The notes under the pieces are model-generated. The model had not been told where the DNA came from. It ran no database searches and worked only from the letters and a program-made list of their open reading frames with translations. A program made the position numbers and the translations under genes. This document shows, in pieces, positions 45,416 through 54,485 of a DNA stretch of 64,000 nucleotides (positions are counted from its first letter, which is position 1; every line of letters begins with the position of its first letter). Source of the stretch: an uncultured Paracoccaceae bacterium (GTDB taxonomy: Bacteria; Pseudomonadota; Alphaproteobacteria; Rhodobacterales; Rhodobacteraceae). Location: NCBI GenBank assembly GCA_947493335.1, contig CANLQO010000001.1:1054001-1118000 (forward strand). The letters are read 5' to 3'.

Positions 45416-46228
45416 TTATACGCCCCCGCCTTTTAACGGGTTCGCCAGCAGCGTGCGCGTGGCGGCGGCCACATCATCCTGCCGCATCAGGCTTTCGCCG
45501 ATCAGGAAAGTCCGCGCCCCATATCGGGCCATATCGGCCAACTCTGCCGGAGAATTCAGTCCGCTTTCGCAAACGATCAGCCGGTCGTGTGGCACCTGCT
45601 TTGACAGTGTCCGCGTGGTGTCCAACGTCGTCTCAAACGTGTGCAAATTGCGGTTGTTGATCCCCATCAACGGGCTCTCGAGGTGGCTCGCGCGCTCCAA
45701 TTCGGCGGCATCATGCACCTCAAGCAGAACATCCATGCCCCAACCCATCGCCGCATCTTCAAGCTCGGCGGCTTGCGCATCCGACACGCTTGCCATGATG
45801 ATCAGAATGCAATCGGCCTGAAGGGCGCGCGCTTCTGCAATTTGGTAGGGGTCATACATGAAATCCTTGCGAAGTGCCGGAAGCTCACAAGCATTGCGTG
45901 CAGCGGCCAGAAAGCTGTTGTCGCCCTGAAAGGATGGCCCATCGGTCAGCACCGAAAGGCATGTCGCGCCACCCGCAGCATAGGCCTGTGCCAGCGCGGG
46001 TGGGTCAAAGTCGGACCGGATCAACCCTTTGGACGGGCTGGCCTTTTTGATTTCGGCGATCAGCGCATAACCTTCACGAGAGGCGGCCAACAAGGCATTG
46101 GCAAAGCCGCGCACTGGGCTGGCCTCTTTCGCCATCGCTTCAACATCGGCCAGCGGTGCTTTGGTCTTGGCGGCGGCGACCTCTTCCAACTTATAGGCTT
46201 TGATTTTCTCAAGGATCGTCGCGGTCAT
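45416..46228 (-). CDS. trpC: Indole-3-glycerol phosphate synthase
   Basis: Fourth step of tryptophan synthesis. 270 residues: [28 protein letters not shown] (catalytic Lys), [29 protein letters not shown] and [11 protein letters not shown]. It is the monofunctional form. Sits between ung and moaC; overlaps the ung stop by 4 bp. Confidence 0.95.
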   Translation of the reverse strand: MTATILEKIKAYKLEEVAAAKTKAPLADVEAMAKEASPVRGFANALLAASREGYALIAEIKKASPSKGLIRSDFDPPALAQAYAAGGATCLSVLTDGPSFQGDNSFLAAARNACELPALRKDFMYDPYQIAEARALQADCILIIMASVSDAQAAELEDAAMGWGMDVLLEVHDAAELERASHLESPLMGINNRNLHTFETTLDTTRTLSKQVPHDRLIVCESGLNSPAELADMARYGARTFLIGESLMRQDDVAAATRTLLANPLKGGGV

Positions 46229-46872
46229 GGGTCTGCCCAGTGAATTGGTTCTTCGCCCCGTTCAATAAGCCATTGATTGACGGTTGAAAACGGGCGCGAC
46301 CCGAAAAACCCGCGATAGGCCGAAAGCGGCGATGGATGCGCGGTGCTGAGGATCAGATTGTCCTCAGCCGGCGGTGCAAAGCCTTGCGCTGGTCCGCCCC
46401 ACAAAACGTAAGCTCTCGGGCGATCTTTCAGTCGAGCGATCACCTGACGGGTCAACTGATCCCAGCCAAGCTTTGCATGGGCCTTTGCACGACCCTGCGG
46501 GACACTCAGCGCGGTGTTCAGCAGCAAAACACCCTGCCTGGCCCAATCGGACAAGTCAGTCTGACTTCGGGTTTGCGCCGTATCGCTTTGAATTTCCTTG
46601 AATATATTCCCCAAACTATCAAGTCGCCCGCTAAAATCTGCGGGGATCGAAAAGGCCAGACCGTCCGCCTTGCCCGGCGTGTGATAAGGGTCTTGCCCAA
46701 GAATGACGACGCGGCAGTCGGCAGGTTGGCACATTTCAAGCGCGCGAAACGTCAGGTCAGGGGGCGGGAATACAGGCTCAGTTTCAGTTGCAATCGCGGA
46801 TGCAATCTGTGGCAAATTATCGCGAAAGAACGGCAGATCGCCCCAAGCACCCAGCCGGGAAAGGTCGAACAT
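46225..46872 (-). CDS. ung: Uracil-DNA glycosylase, family 1
   Basis: Removes uracil from DNA. 215 residues with the water-activating [17 protein letters not shown] loop, [10 protein letters not shown], and the minor-groove [14 protein letters not shown] loop. The N-terminus is shorter than in E. coli Ung. It stands between trpD and trpC with overlaps on both sides, which is an unusual place for a repair gene. Confidence 0.93.
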   Translation of the reverse strand: MFDLSRLGAWGDLPFFRDNLPQIASAIATETEPVFPPPDLTFRALEMCQPADCRVVILGQDPYHTPGKADGLAFSIPADFSGRLDSLGNIFKEIQSDTAQTRSQTDLSDWARQGVLLLNTALSVPQGRAKAHAKLGWDQLTRQVIARLKDRPRAYVLWGGPAQGFAPPAEDNLILSTAHPSPLSAYRGFFGSRPFSTVNQWLIERGEEPIHWADP

Positions 46873-47888
46873 CAGGCGGCGGATGTGACGCGGGCCAGCG
46901 TTCCAAGCGCGGCTTTGGCCGCACCAGAGTCAATGCTGTCCCTTGCGATTTCAACGCCCGCCTTCAGGTTTTCGGCCTTTTCGGCGACAACCAAAGCGGC
47001 GGCTGCATTCAACAAGACGGCATCGCGGTACGCACCCTCGGCGCCATCCAGCAGCGCGCCGAATGCCACGGCATTTTCCTCTGGCGTGCCGCCAATAATG
47101 TCTTTGAACGGATGCACCGGCAGGCCCGCATCTTCGGGATGAACTTCAAGGGACGTAATCTTTTCGTCCTTGAGGACTGCGACCGCAGAAGGACCGCAAA
47201 TCGTCAGCTCATCCGTGCCATCAGAGCCATGGACCAGCCACGCGGCCTCTGACCCCAGATCGCGCAACGTTTCGGCCATTGGGAAAATCAGATCAGGGGC
47301 AAACGCGCCGGTCAATTGCCGCCTAACGCCAGCAGGATTCGTGAGCGGCCCCAATATGTTAAAGATCGTTTTTGACCCAAGTTCGGCCCGCACAGGACCC
47401 ACGTGGCGCATCGCTGGATGATGCATCGGCGCCATCATGAAGCCGATGCCAGCCTCGCTGATCGCCTGTTCCACAACCTCTGGCCCGACCATGACGTTGA
47501 TGCCCATCGCACCCTGTACGTCCGCCGTGCCGGATTTCGATGACAGATTCTTGTTGCCATGTTTGGCCACGGGCACGCCCGCACCAGCCACGACAAACGC
47601 GGTCGCTGTCGAGATGTTCAACGTATGTTTGCCGTCGCCGCCGGTGCCCACGATATCCATCGCGCCCTCTGGCGCTTTGACCGGCACGCAATGTTCCCGC
47701 ATCACCTGCGCGGCAGCGGCATATTCCGCGACGGATTCGCCGCGTGCGCGCATCGCCATCAATAACCCACCGATCTGAGCAGGGGTGGCCTCACCCCGAA
47801 ACAGGATCCCGAATGCCTCTTCGGCTTGAGTGCGGGACAGGGGACCCTCGCTCGCTGCGAAAATCAGGGGTTTCATCGCGTCACTCAT
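46872..47888 (-). CDS. trpD: Anthranilate phosphoribosyltransferase
   Basis: Second step of tryptophan synthesis. 338 residues with [30 protein letters not shown] and [15 protein letters not shown], the PRPP and anthranilate binding segments. Overlaps trpG by 4 bp and shares one base with the ung start. Confidence 0.96.
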   Translation of the reverse strand: MSDAMKPLIFAASEGPLSRTQAEEAFGILFRGEATPAQIGGLLMAMRARGESVAEYAAAAQVMREHCVPVKAPEGAMDIVGTGGDGKHTLNISTATAFVVAGAGVPVAKHGNKNLSSKSGTADVQGAMGINVMVGPEVVEQAISEAGIGFMMAPMHHPAMRHVGPVRAELGSKTIFNILGPLTNPAGVRRQLTGAFAPDLIFPMAETLRDLGSEAAWLVHGSDGTDELTICGPSAVAVLKDEKITSLEVHPEDAGLPVHPFKDIIGGTPEENAVAFGALLDGAEGAYRDAVLLNAAAALVVAEKAENLKAGVEIARDSIDSGAAKAALGTLARVTSAA

Positions 47889-48475
47889 GCTGGCACCGGC
47901 ACGATGTCCAGGAAGTTTTGCAAAAGCTTATGGCCATGTTCGGACGCGATGCTTTCAGGATGGAACTGCACGCCGTGGATCGGCAGTTCCTTGTGCTGCA
48001 AGCCCATGATCGTGCCGTCCTCAAGCTCTGCGGTGATCTCAAGGCTCTTGGGAAGGCTTTCCCGTTCCACGATCAGCGAATGATAGCGTGTCGCCTCAAA
48101 CGGGCTGGGCAGCCCGGCAAAAAGTCCTTTGCCCGTATGCTTCATCGAACCCATTTTGCCATGCACGATTTCATGGCAACGCACGACCTTGCCGCCAAAT
48201 GCTTCGCCAATTGTCTGATGCCCAAGACAAACGCCCATCAGCGGTGTTTTCGTCTCTGCCGCTGCTTCGGTCAGCGCCAGACAAATCCCCGCTTGTGCGG
48301 GATCGCATGGTCCGGGTGACAGCAGGATGGCAGAGGGGTTCAAACCCATCGCTTCCTGCACGTTCAGCGCATCATTGCGACGCACGACAACATCCGCGCC
48401 AAGCTCGCCCAGATAGTGGACAAGGTTATAGGTGAAGCTGTCGTAGTTATCGATCAGAAGTAACATGCGGGGCAC
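47885..48475 (-). CDS. trpG: Anthranilate synthase glutamine amidotransferase subunit
   Basis: 196 residues: [19 protein letters not shown] at the N-terminus, nucleophile cysteine in [15 protein letters not shown], and the His-Glu pair in [14 protein letters not shown]. Supplies ammonia to TrpE, which is encoded 4.5 kb upstream on the same strand, separated by three plus-strand genes. First gene of trpG-trpD-ung-trpC-moaC-moeA. Confidence 0.95.
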   Translation of the reverse strand: MPRMLLLIDNYDSFTYNLVHYLGELGADVVVRRNDALNVQEAMGLNPSAILLSPGPCDPAQAGICLALTEAAAETKTPLMGVCLGHQTIGEAFGGKVVRCHEIVHGKMGSMKHTGKGLFAGLPSPFEATRYHSLIVERESLPKSLEITAELEDGTIMGLQHKELPIHGVQFHPESIASEHGHKLLQNFLDIVPVPA

Positions 48476-48603
48476 CGCCGGTTGGTAAATTGGGGGCTAC
48501 CGTTTCCACAACAGAAAACGGTATAGTCGCGCTATTCATGGCCAAGGGGCGGTTAAGCGTCAAGGCCGAGGCAGGCAGTGTTTTTGGTCAGAGGGCAGTG
48601 ATC

Positions 48604-50271
48604 GTGGCAAAGGGCGTCATTCGCGGGACGGTTTGGGGTTTGGTGTTGGGCAGCGCCGGTGTTGTGTCGGCCTCGCTTGTGGCACCACAACCTGCCGGCA
48701 ACACACCGCCAGCGCGTCCCTTGGTCGAGGTGCCGGTGACCGCAGAGGTCGCCACGCCGGAAGTGACCGCGCCAGAGGCGACCGTCAGCACGGAAGAGAC
48801 CACAGCAACCGCAACTCCGCAGGTGGCGACGCCTGTCGAAACTGTGACGGCCCCACTGGCTGACAGCACGCCGCTTGAGGTGCCCGAAACGCCTGATATC
48901 GGCGTCACACTTGATCTGCCAGATGCGCCAGAGGTGCCGGACATTGCCTTGGCAGACGAAGAGCCTGTCTTGCCGAACCCGCAATCGCTCGCCCCGCAAG
49001 TCCCCGCAAACGAGGGTGATTTGGTGATCGAAACCGCACCTGCCGTTCCCGTCGCGGTGGAGCCGGAGCCAGAGGAAGTGCTGGTCGTCGAAACCCCACC
49101 GGCCGTTGAAGCGGAAGTCGCAGCGGTTGAGGAAAGTCCCCCCGCAGAGATCATCGACACCTCGCCCGATCGCGCCAACCAGGTCACCGACACAGAGGTG
49201 ATCGCGCCGAATGATGCAGAGGCCGAGACACCAACAGAGGTCGCCGGCGACGTGACGCAAGAGGCTGATAGCGTTGAGGAAATCGCCATGGCCGATGTGT
49301 CCGAAACGGCCACGCAGCCGCCTGTTGAACCGGCGGGGGACGTGCCAGCGGATGTGCCTGATACAGCGCCAGCCGAAATCGCCGAAGAACCATCACCGGA
49401 GGTGCTGGAGGCGCTGCCCGAAGAAACACCCGAGCCGCTGGAAGAGCCCGACGACGCCCCGCAAGCCCCCGTTGTGGTCAGCATTATTGATGATGCGCCA
49501 ACGTCATCCTTGCCGCAGGGCAGTGGCGGTGTGAAGGTCAATCGCGTCGTGGGTTCGCAGCCCGTAGCAGAGCCCGAACCTGCCCCCGAAACAGAAGTTG
49601 TTCCCACTGACGGTCCGGCCCTGCAAGTTCATGCCGCAGCCTTTGAGAATCCCGAGGGCAAGCCGCTTATGGCGTTGATTTTGCTTGATGATCCGAGCTT
49701 TGCAGAAGCGCCACGGGCGCTTGCCGATGTGCCGTTTTCGGTCACGGTTCTGATAGATCCGACCGCCGAAGGTGCGTCGGCGCGGATGGCAGAATATCGC
49801 GCTCAGGGGATCGAGCTTGGCGTCGCACTTCGCTTGCCAGAGGGCGCGCGGCCATCTGACGTCGAAGTCGCGCTCGAGGCGAGTTTTGCAAGCCTGCCGG
49901 AAACCGTTGTGTTGGCGGATCTGGGAGACAGTGATCGTGCGGCAAAGGATCAGATGCTTGCGGCACTTTCGCAAGAAGGGCGCGGTTTTGTCAGCTTTTC
50001 CAGTGGTTTGAACAGTGGTCTTCGCGCCGCAAATGCTGCGGGCGTGCCTGCTGTCGAGATTTTTCGCGATCTGGATGCAGAAGATCAAAACGCCCGAGTG
50101 ATCCGCCGTTTTCTGGATCAGGCGGCCTTTCGCGCCCGACAGAACAGCGGCGTTGTTGTCGTTGGTCGGATGCGGGCCGATACCCTATCCGCGCTGATCC
50201 TGTGGGGTACGGCAAACCGCGCCGGGCAGGTGGCAATGGCGCCGGTCTCGGCGCTGATGACGCGCGAATAG
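48604..50271 (+). CDS. Divergent polysaccharide deacetylase (YibQ/DUF610 type) with long acidic linker
   Basis: About 555 residues from GTG 48604 (AGAGGG upstream); an open frame to 48490 is less likely because homologues begin with the membrane segment (KGVIRGTVWGLVLGSAGVV). After it comes a linker of nearly 300 residues rich in Pro, Glu, Val and Ala (TPEVTAPEATVST, PETPDIGVTL). The C-terminal domain (about 345-555) has LMALILLDDPSF, FSVTVLIDPTAEGA and VVVVGRMRADTLSALILW, as in YibQ-type NodB-like folds that lack full metal sites. Probably periplasmic, anchored in the inner membrane. Confidence 0.8.
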   Translation: MAKGVIRGTVWGLVLGSAGVVSASLVAPQPAGNTPPARPLVEVPVTAEVATPEVTAPEATVSTEETTATATPQVATPVETVTAPLADSTPLEVPETPDIGVTLDLPDAPEVPDIALADEEPVLPNPQSLAPQVPANEGDLVIETAPAVPVAVEPEPEEVLVVETPPAVEAEVAAVEESPPAEIIDTSPDRANQVTDTEVIAPNDAEAETPTEVAGDVTQEADSVEEIAMADVSETATQPPVEPAGDVPADVPDTAPAEIAEEPSPEVLEALPEETPEPLEEPDDAPQAPVVVSIIDDAPTSSLPQGSGGVKVNRVVGSQPVAEPEPAPETEVVPTDGPALQVHAAAFENPEGKPLMALILLDDPSFAEAPRALADVPFSVTVLIDPTAEGASARMAEYRAQGIELGVALRLPEGARPSDVEVALEASFASLPETVVLADLGDSDRAAKDQMLAALSQEGRGFVSFSSGLNSGLRAANAAGVPAVEIFRDLDAEDQNARVIRRFLDQAAFRARQNSGVVVVGRMRADTLSALILWGTANRAGQVAMAPVSALMTRE

Positions 50272-50765
50272 AGACCGCGTTAACCAAACGCTGGCAACGT
50301 CAAAAAGGCCTCAACTGACTGGTCACAATGCATATGAAATGCGTGTGCAAATCATGCACAATCCGTATGCACGCCTTTCTTAACGCGCTTAATCTCTGCG
50401 CACGCTGCAAAAGGTTAACGGCGCAAACCCTGATCTGTGGGCGGCGTGTTTCGGCACTGGTGGCGGGCCGATCCGTTTTCACATCGACAACTGTTCCGTG
50501 TCATGTCACGGTTTCTGTGTTCATCTCACACCGCTCAGTGTCAAATGAACGCGGTAATTAGGCTTACCCAGTATAATCGTCTGTTTCGGCGTCTATTTTT
50601 AGCGATTTCGACTGCAAAGTTTATTGACTTAGGGAGAACCGAACCTGCGGTCGAAGGTATTGTAACCAGCACAGGTGTTTTCACGTATCGCGACACATGA
50701 AGGGCAGCGGCAAAGCCGAATGACCCAATAAAAAGTTTCATGTCGCAGCCAATTGGAGGGACAGA
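50272..50765. other. Intergenic region before the universal stress gene
   Basis: 494 bases without a convincing gene; small frames here are Cys/His-rich or lack ribosome binding sites. It holds an inverted repeat GTGCA-AATCA-TGCAC (50345-50359) with another TGCAC at 50368-50372. No clear -35/-10 pair was found near the usp start. Confidence 0.5.
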
Positions 50766-51203
50766 ATGTCTATGAAACTTGTCGTTGGTCTTGATGGCCA
50801 CGCAACCGGTGAAAGGGCGCTTGATCATGCAATTGCCCTCGCCAAGATGGCCGGAGGGGCTGAAATTCTGGTGGTGCATATCATCGAATGGTCACCCTAT
50901 TCCTTCCACACCGCTGAAGAGAACGCGATGCGCCACAAGCGTCGCGAGGAAGAGATCACGCTTGCGCAGGACCGGATCATCGCGCCCGCAATCAAAGCCG
51001 TGGAAGCCGCAGGGCTAAATGCCAATGGTAAGGTGCGTCATGGCGACGTGGCCGATACGCTGGATGCGATCACCAAGGAGGAAAAAGGCGACCAGATTAT
51101 TGTTGCTCGCGCCTCTGACGGTGGTTTTGCCAGCCGGATTTTTGGCAGCGCGACCTCCAACCTTGTGATGAGCGCTTCTGTGCCCGTCACGGTCGTCAAC
51201 TAG
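50766..51203 (+). CDS. Universal stress protein (UspA family)
   Basis: 145 residues, GGAGGGA upstream. The fold starts KLVVGLDGHATGERALDHAIALAK and ends with the nucleotide-binding segment IIVARASDGGFASRIFGSATSNLVMSASVPV in pieces (G-2x-G-9x-G-(S/T) type). It is 11 bases upstream of a sodium/alanine symporter start, so the pair probably forms an operon, as Usp domains often accompany transporters. Confidence 0.88.
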   Translation: MSMKLVVGLDGHATGERALDHAIALAKMAGGAEILVVHIIEWSPYSFHTAEENAMRHKRREEEITLAQDRIIAPAIKAVEAAGLNANGKVRHGDVADTLDAITKEEKGDQIIVARASDGGFASRIFGSATSNLVMSASVPVTVVN

Positions 51204-51214
51204 GAGTGGATGGT

Positions 51215-52756
51215 ATGAAAAAATTTGGATTGATTGCTGGCCTTCTGGCCATGGCAAACCCGGCGTGGGCACAAGAGGCACAAAGCCTTGATGCCCGCGT
51301 GAACGAGGCTTTTGCGAATGCCACAGGCCCCTTTGTCAGCTTTATCTTCGCACCCATTCCCGGCACATCGTTCCCATGGATCGTGATGTGGCTGGTGATT
51401 GGTGCCTCTATCTTCACCATCTACTTTGGGCTGGTGCAGTTCCGGTTCTTTGGTCATGCGATCAAGCTGGTCAAAGGCGATTATTCTGACCCCAATGACG
51501 CGGGCGAGGTCAGTCACTTTCAAGCGCTGGCAACGGCGCTGTCGGGGACCGTGGGTCTGGGCAACATCGCAGGTGTTGCGGTGGCCGTAGGCATCGGTGG
51601 GCCGGGGGCGACATTCTGGATGATCCTTGCAGGCCTGTTGGGCATGGCATCGAAGTTCACCGAATGTACGCTGGGCGTGAAGTACCGGAATGAATACCCT
51701 GACGGCACCGTTTCGGGTGGTCCGATGTACTATATCTCGAAGGGGTTCAATGAGCTTGGCCTGCCGGGTGGCAAAATCCTTGCCGTGCTTTTTTCGATCT
51801 TTTGCATCTTGGGCGCATTGGGCGGCGGGAACATGTTCCAGGCCAATCAGGCGCATGTCCAGATCACCCAGATCACCGGCGCATATCCCGGCTGGATCAC
51901 CGGTCTTGTCTTCGCTGCCGTGGTCTTTGCCGTCATCGTCGGCGGGATCAAGTCCATCGCGCGTGTGACCGAAAAAGTCGTGCCGTTCATGGGTGTGATG
52001 TATGTCGGTGCCGCACTGATCGTTCTTTTGGTGAACTACAACATGATCGGATGGGCCATTGGCCAAATCTTCGCTGGGGCCTTTACCGGGCTTGGCGTTG
52101 CGGGCGGCATGGTTGGGGCGCTGATTCAGGGGTTCAAGCGGGCCGCGTTCTCGAACGAGGCGGGCGTTGGATCTGCGGCGATTGCACACTCTGCGGTGAA
52201 AACCAAAGAGCCGATCACCGAAGGGTTTGTATCGCTGTTGGAGCCGCTGATCGATACTGTGGTCATCTGCACGATGACGGCATTGGTGATTATCATCAGC
52301 CAGCAATTGCTGATTGATCAGGCGACCGGGAACTACATGCTGAACGAAGCAGGCTCTGCCATTGCGACGGTTGATGGCAATAGCGGTGTGGCGCTGACCT
52401 CTGCCGCCTTTGGGTCGGCGATCAGCTGGTTCCCGTTTGTGCTGGCGATTGCGGTGATCCTGTTTGCCTTCTCGACGATGATTTCGTGGTCCTACTATGG
52501 GTTGAAGGCCTGGACCTACCTGTTTGGCGAGGGCAAGACGACCGAGCTGATTTTCAAGATCATCTTTTGCGTCTTCATCGTGATCGGTGCGGCGGCTAAT
52601 CTTGGGCCGGTCATCGACTTCTCTGATGCAGCGATCTTTGCGATGGCGGTGGTCAACATCTTCTGCCTCTACTTCCTGATGAAGGTCGTGCGGGCAGAGC
52701 TGGCGTCTTATGCCGGGCGGTTGAAGTCGGGCGAGATCAAGCCGTTTGTGCACTAA
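51215..52756 (+). CDS. Sodium:alanine symporter (AGCS family)
   Basis: Na+-coupled uptake of alanine or glycine. 513 residues from ATG 51215 (TAGGAG upstream; GTG 51206 possible). It opens with a cleavable-looking signal (MKKFGLIAGLLAMANPAWAQ), a variant seen in marine alphaproteobacteria, then about 11 membrane helices. AGCS signatures are LATALSGTVGLGNIAGVA, GGPGATFWM and KRAAFSNEAGVGSAAIAHSA. Follows the usp gene; a terminator lies downstream. Confidence 0.9.
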   Translation: MKKFGLIAGLLAMANPAWAQEAQSLDARVNEAFANATGPFVSFIFAPIPGTSFPWIVMWLVIGASIFTIYFGLVQFRFFGHAIKLVKGDYSDPNDAGEVSHFQALATALSGTVGLGNIAGVAVAVGIGGPGATFWMILAGLLGMASKFTECTLGVKYRNEYPDGTVSGGPMYYISKGFNELGLPGGKILAVLFSIFCILGALGGGNMFQANQAHVQITQITGAYPGWITGLVFAAVVFAVIVGGIKSIARVTEKVVPFMGVMYVGAALIVLLVNYNMIGWAIGQIFAGAFTGLGVAGGMVGALIQGFKRAAFSNEAGVGSAAIAHSAVKTKEPITEGFVSLLEPLIDTVVICTMTALVIIISQQLLIDQATGNYMLNEAGSAIATVDGNSGVALTSAAFGSAISWFPFVLAIAVILFAFSTMISWSYYGLKAWTYLFGEGKTTELIFKIIFCVFIVIGAAANLGPVIDFSDAAIFAMAVVNIFCLYFLMKVVRAELASYAGRLKSGEIKPFVH

Positions 52757-52778
52757 GCGAGGGCGATGAGATTGAGGC

Positions 52779-52806
52779 GGGCGTGGCGAAAGCCGCGCCC
52801 GTTTTG
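52779..52806 (+). terminator. Intrinsic terminator after the symporter
   Basis: GGGCGTGGC-GAAA-GCCGCGCCC (52779-52800, one G-T pair) with a GAAA tetraloop, followed by GTTTTGTTT. Confidence 0.75.
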
Positions 52807-52976
52807 TTTGGAGGGGATCGGGACAAGCCGCAGGCGCCGATCCATCGCCGGTCCGCCCCGACGGACTGGCGATTTGGCGCGATTTGGAGCAGCGTGAGAG
52901 GTTCCATCAAAACGGATGAATGAAGTGCCAGCGCCGCGTCGTTTGTTCGCCAGCCCGCGGCCCGACGATGGATCGA

Positions 52977-54485
52977 TTAACCGTTGCCGGAGCCGGTGAA
53001 CATCGCCGCATCAGCGGCCGCCTTACGGATCGCGTTGGATTTGTGCACCGTCTCTTGATACTCGGCCTTGGGGTCGCTGTCGTAGACGACGCCGCCACCG
53101 GCCTGAATATAAAGCTTTTGATCCTGCACCACTGCAGTGCGCAAGGCGATGCACATGTCCATGTCGCCATTGGCCGAGAAATAGCCACAGCCGCCGCCAT
53201 ACACGCCGCGCTTTTCGGGTTCCAACTCGTCGATGATTTCCATCGCGCGGACTTTGGGGGCGCCCGACACGGTGCCCGCGGGCATGCCTGCAAAGAAGGC
53301 CGACAGCGCGTCCTGATCGTCGGCCAATTCGCCCACGACGTTTGAGACGATATGCATCACGTGGCTGTAGCGTTCGATGATGAATTCCTCGGTCGGGCGC
53401 ATGGTGCCAACTTTGGTGACCTTGGCGGTGTCGTTGCGGCCCAGATCAAGCAGCATCAGGTGCTCGGCCAGTTCTTTCTTGTCGGCCAGCAAATCCTCTT
53501 CATTGGCTTTGTCTTCGGCTGGCGTGGCACCGCGCGGGCGGGTGCCTGCGATCGGGCGAATGGTGACTTCCTTGCCGAAGACACGCACGAGGATTTCGGG
53601 CGAGGCGCCGATGACCTGAAAGCCGCCAAAGTTGAAGTAGAACATGAACGGCGACGGGTTGGTGCGCCGTAGTGAGCGGTAGAGCGCGAAGGGCGGTTCG
53701 CGAAAGTCCTGTGTCCAGCGTTGGCTGGGCACGACCTGAAAGATGTCGCCTGCCTTGATGTAGTCTTTGGCGGTTTCCACCGCGTCAAGATAACCTTGAT
53801 GGGTGAAGTTCGATTGCGGCGGTGCCACGGGGGCCGGGTCTGACAGGGTGCGCGGTTCCGACACCGGGCGGGTCAAGGCGCGTTCGGCATCCATCACACG
53901 CTCTGCCGCCTGCGCATAAGCGGCCTTGGCCGAAAGATCGCCGCCCGTCCATGCCGGGGCCACAAGGATCACGTCGCCTTTGACGCCGTCCAGAACCGCA
54001 ACCACAGAGGGCCGCAGCATCATCGCATCGGGCAGACCGAGGGGGTCGGGGTTCACATCCGGAAGCCGTTCGACAAGCCGGATCATGTCATAGCCCAAAA
54101 AGCCATACAGGCCTGCAGCAGCACCGGGCAAATCAGCGGGCAGGTCGATGCGCGATTCGGCGATCAACCCGCGCAGCGCGCTTAACGGATCCTCCGCATT
54201 TTCGGTCCATGCATCGGGGTCAAAGCGCGCTTTGCGGTTGGTCCGGCTGCTGGTACCGCGACATTCCCAGATCAGATCGGGGTTGAGCCCAATGATGGAA
54301 TAGCGCCCGCGCACTTCTCCGCCGGTCACGGATTCGAGCATGAAGGTGTTCAGGCCCGCGTCGCCAAGCTTCAGCATCAGTGAAACAGGCGTATCAAGGT
54401 CTGCGGCGACACGGGTGTAGACGACCTGATTTTTCCCGGCGTCGTAGCCTTTGGAAAACGCTGCGATATCGGGAAGCAGTGCCAT
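52977..54485 (-). CDS. trpE: Anthranilate synthase component I
   Basis: First committed step of tryptophan synthesis, with TrpG. 502 residues. Chorismate-binding segments IAGTRPRGATPAED, LMLLDLGRNDTAKVT, GAPKVRAMEIIDELE and GGGCGYFSANGDMD are intact. The feedback site reads FMLESVTGG near residue 50, the LLES-type motif that binds tryptophan. The start shares one base with the stop of the PpiD-like gene upstream. Confidence 0.96.
   Translation of the reverse strand: MALLPDIAAFSKGYDAGKNQVVYTRVAADLDTPVSLMLKLGDAGLNTFMLESVTGGEVRGRYSIIGLNPDLIWECRGTSSRTNRKARFDPDAWTENAEDPLSALRGLIAESRIDLPADLPGAAAGLYGFLGYDMIRLVERLPDVNPDPLGLPDAMMLRPSVVAVLDGVKGDVILVAPAWTGGDLSAKAAYAQAAERVMDAERALTRPVSEPRTLSDPAPVAPPQSNFTHQGYLDAVETAKDYIKAGDIFQVVPSQRWTQDFREPPFALYRSLRRTNPSPFMFYFNFGGFQVIGASPEILVRVFGKEVTIRPIAGTRPRGATPAEDKANEEDLLADKKELAEHLMLLDLGRNDTAKVTKVGTMRPTEEFIIERYSHVMHIVSNVVGELADDQDALSAFFAGMPAGTVSGAPKVRAMEIIDELEPEKRGVYGGGCGYFSANGDMDMCIALRTAVVQDQKLYIQAGGGVVYDSDPKAEYQETVHKSNAIRKAAADAAMFTGSGNG

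Noticed and set aside
48588-49607. 339-residue Ser/Gly/Thr-rich frame antisense to the deacetylase gene
   Set aside because: Mirror of the Pro/Glu/Ala/Val-rich linker codons; no start signal or domain.
50328-50561. Cys-rich 77-residue frame in the usp upstream region
   Set aside because: No ribosome binding site, odd composition and overlap with repeat motifs; not a convincing gene.
51200-52753. 517-residue open frame antisense to the sodium/alanine symporter
   Set aside because: Shadow frame: Arg/His-rich with no domain, produced by codon bias opposite a clear AGCS gene.
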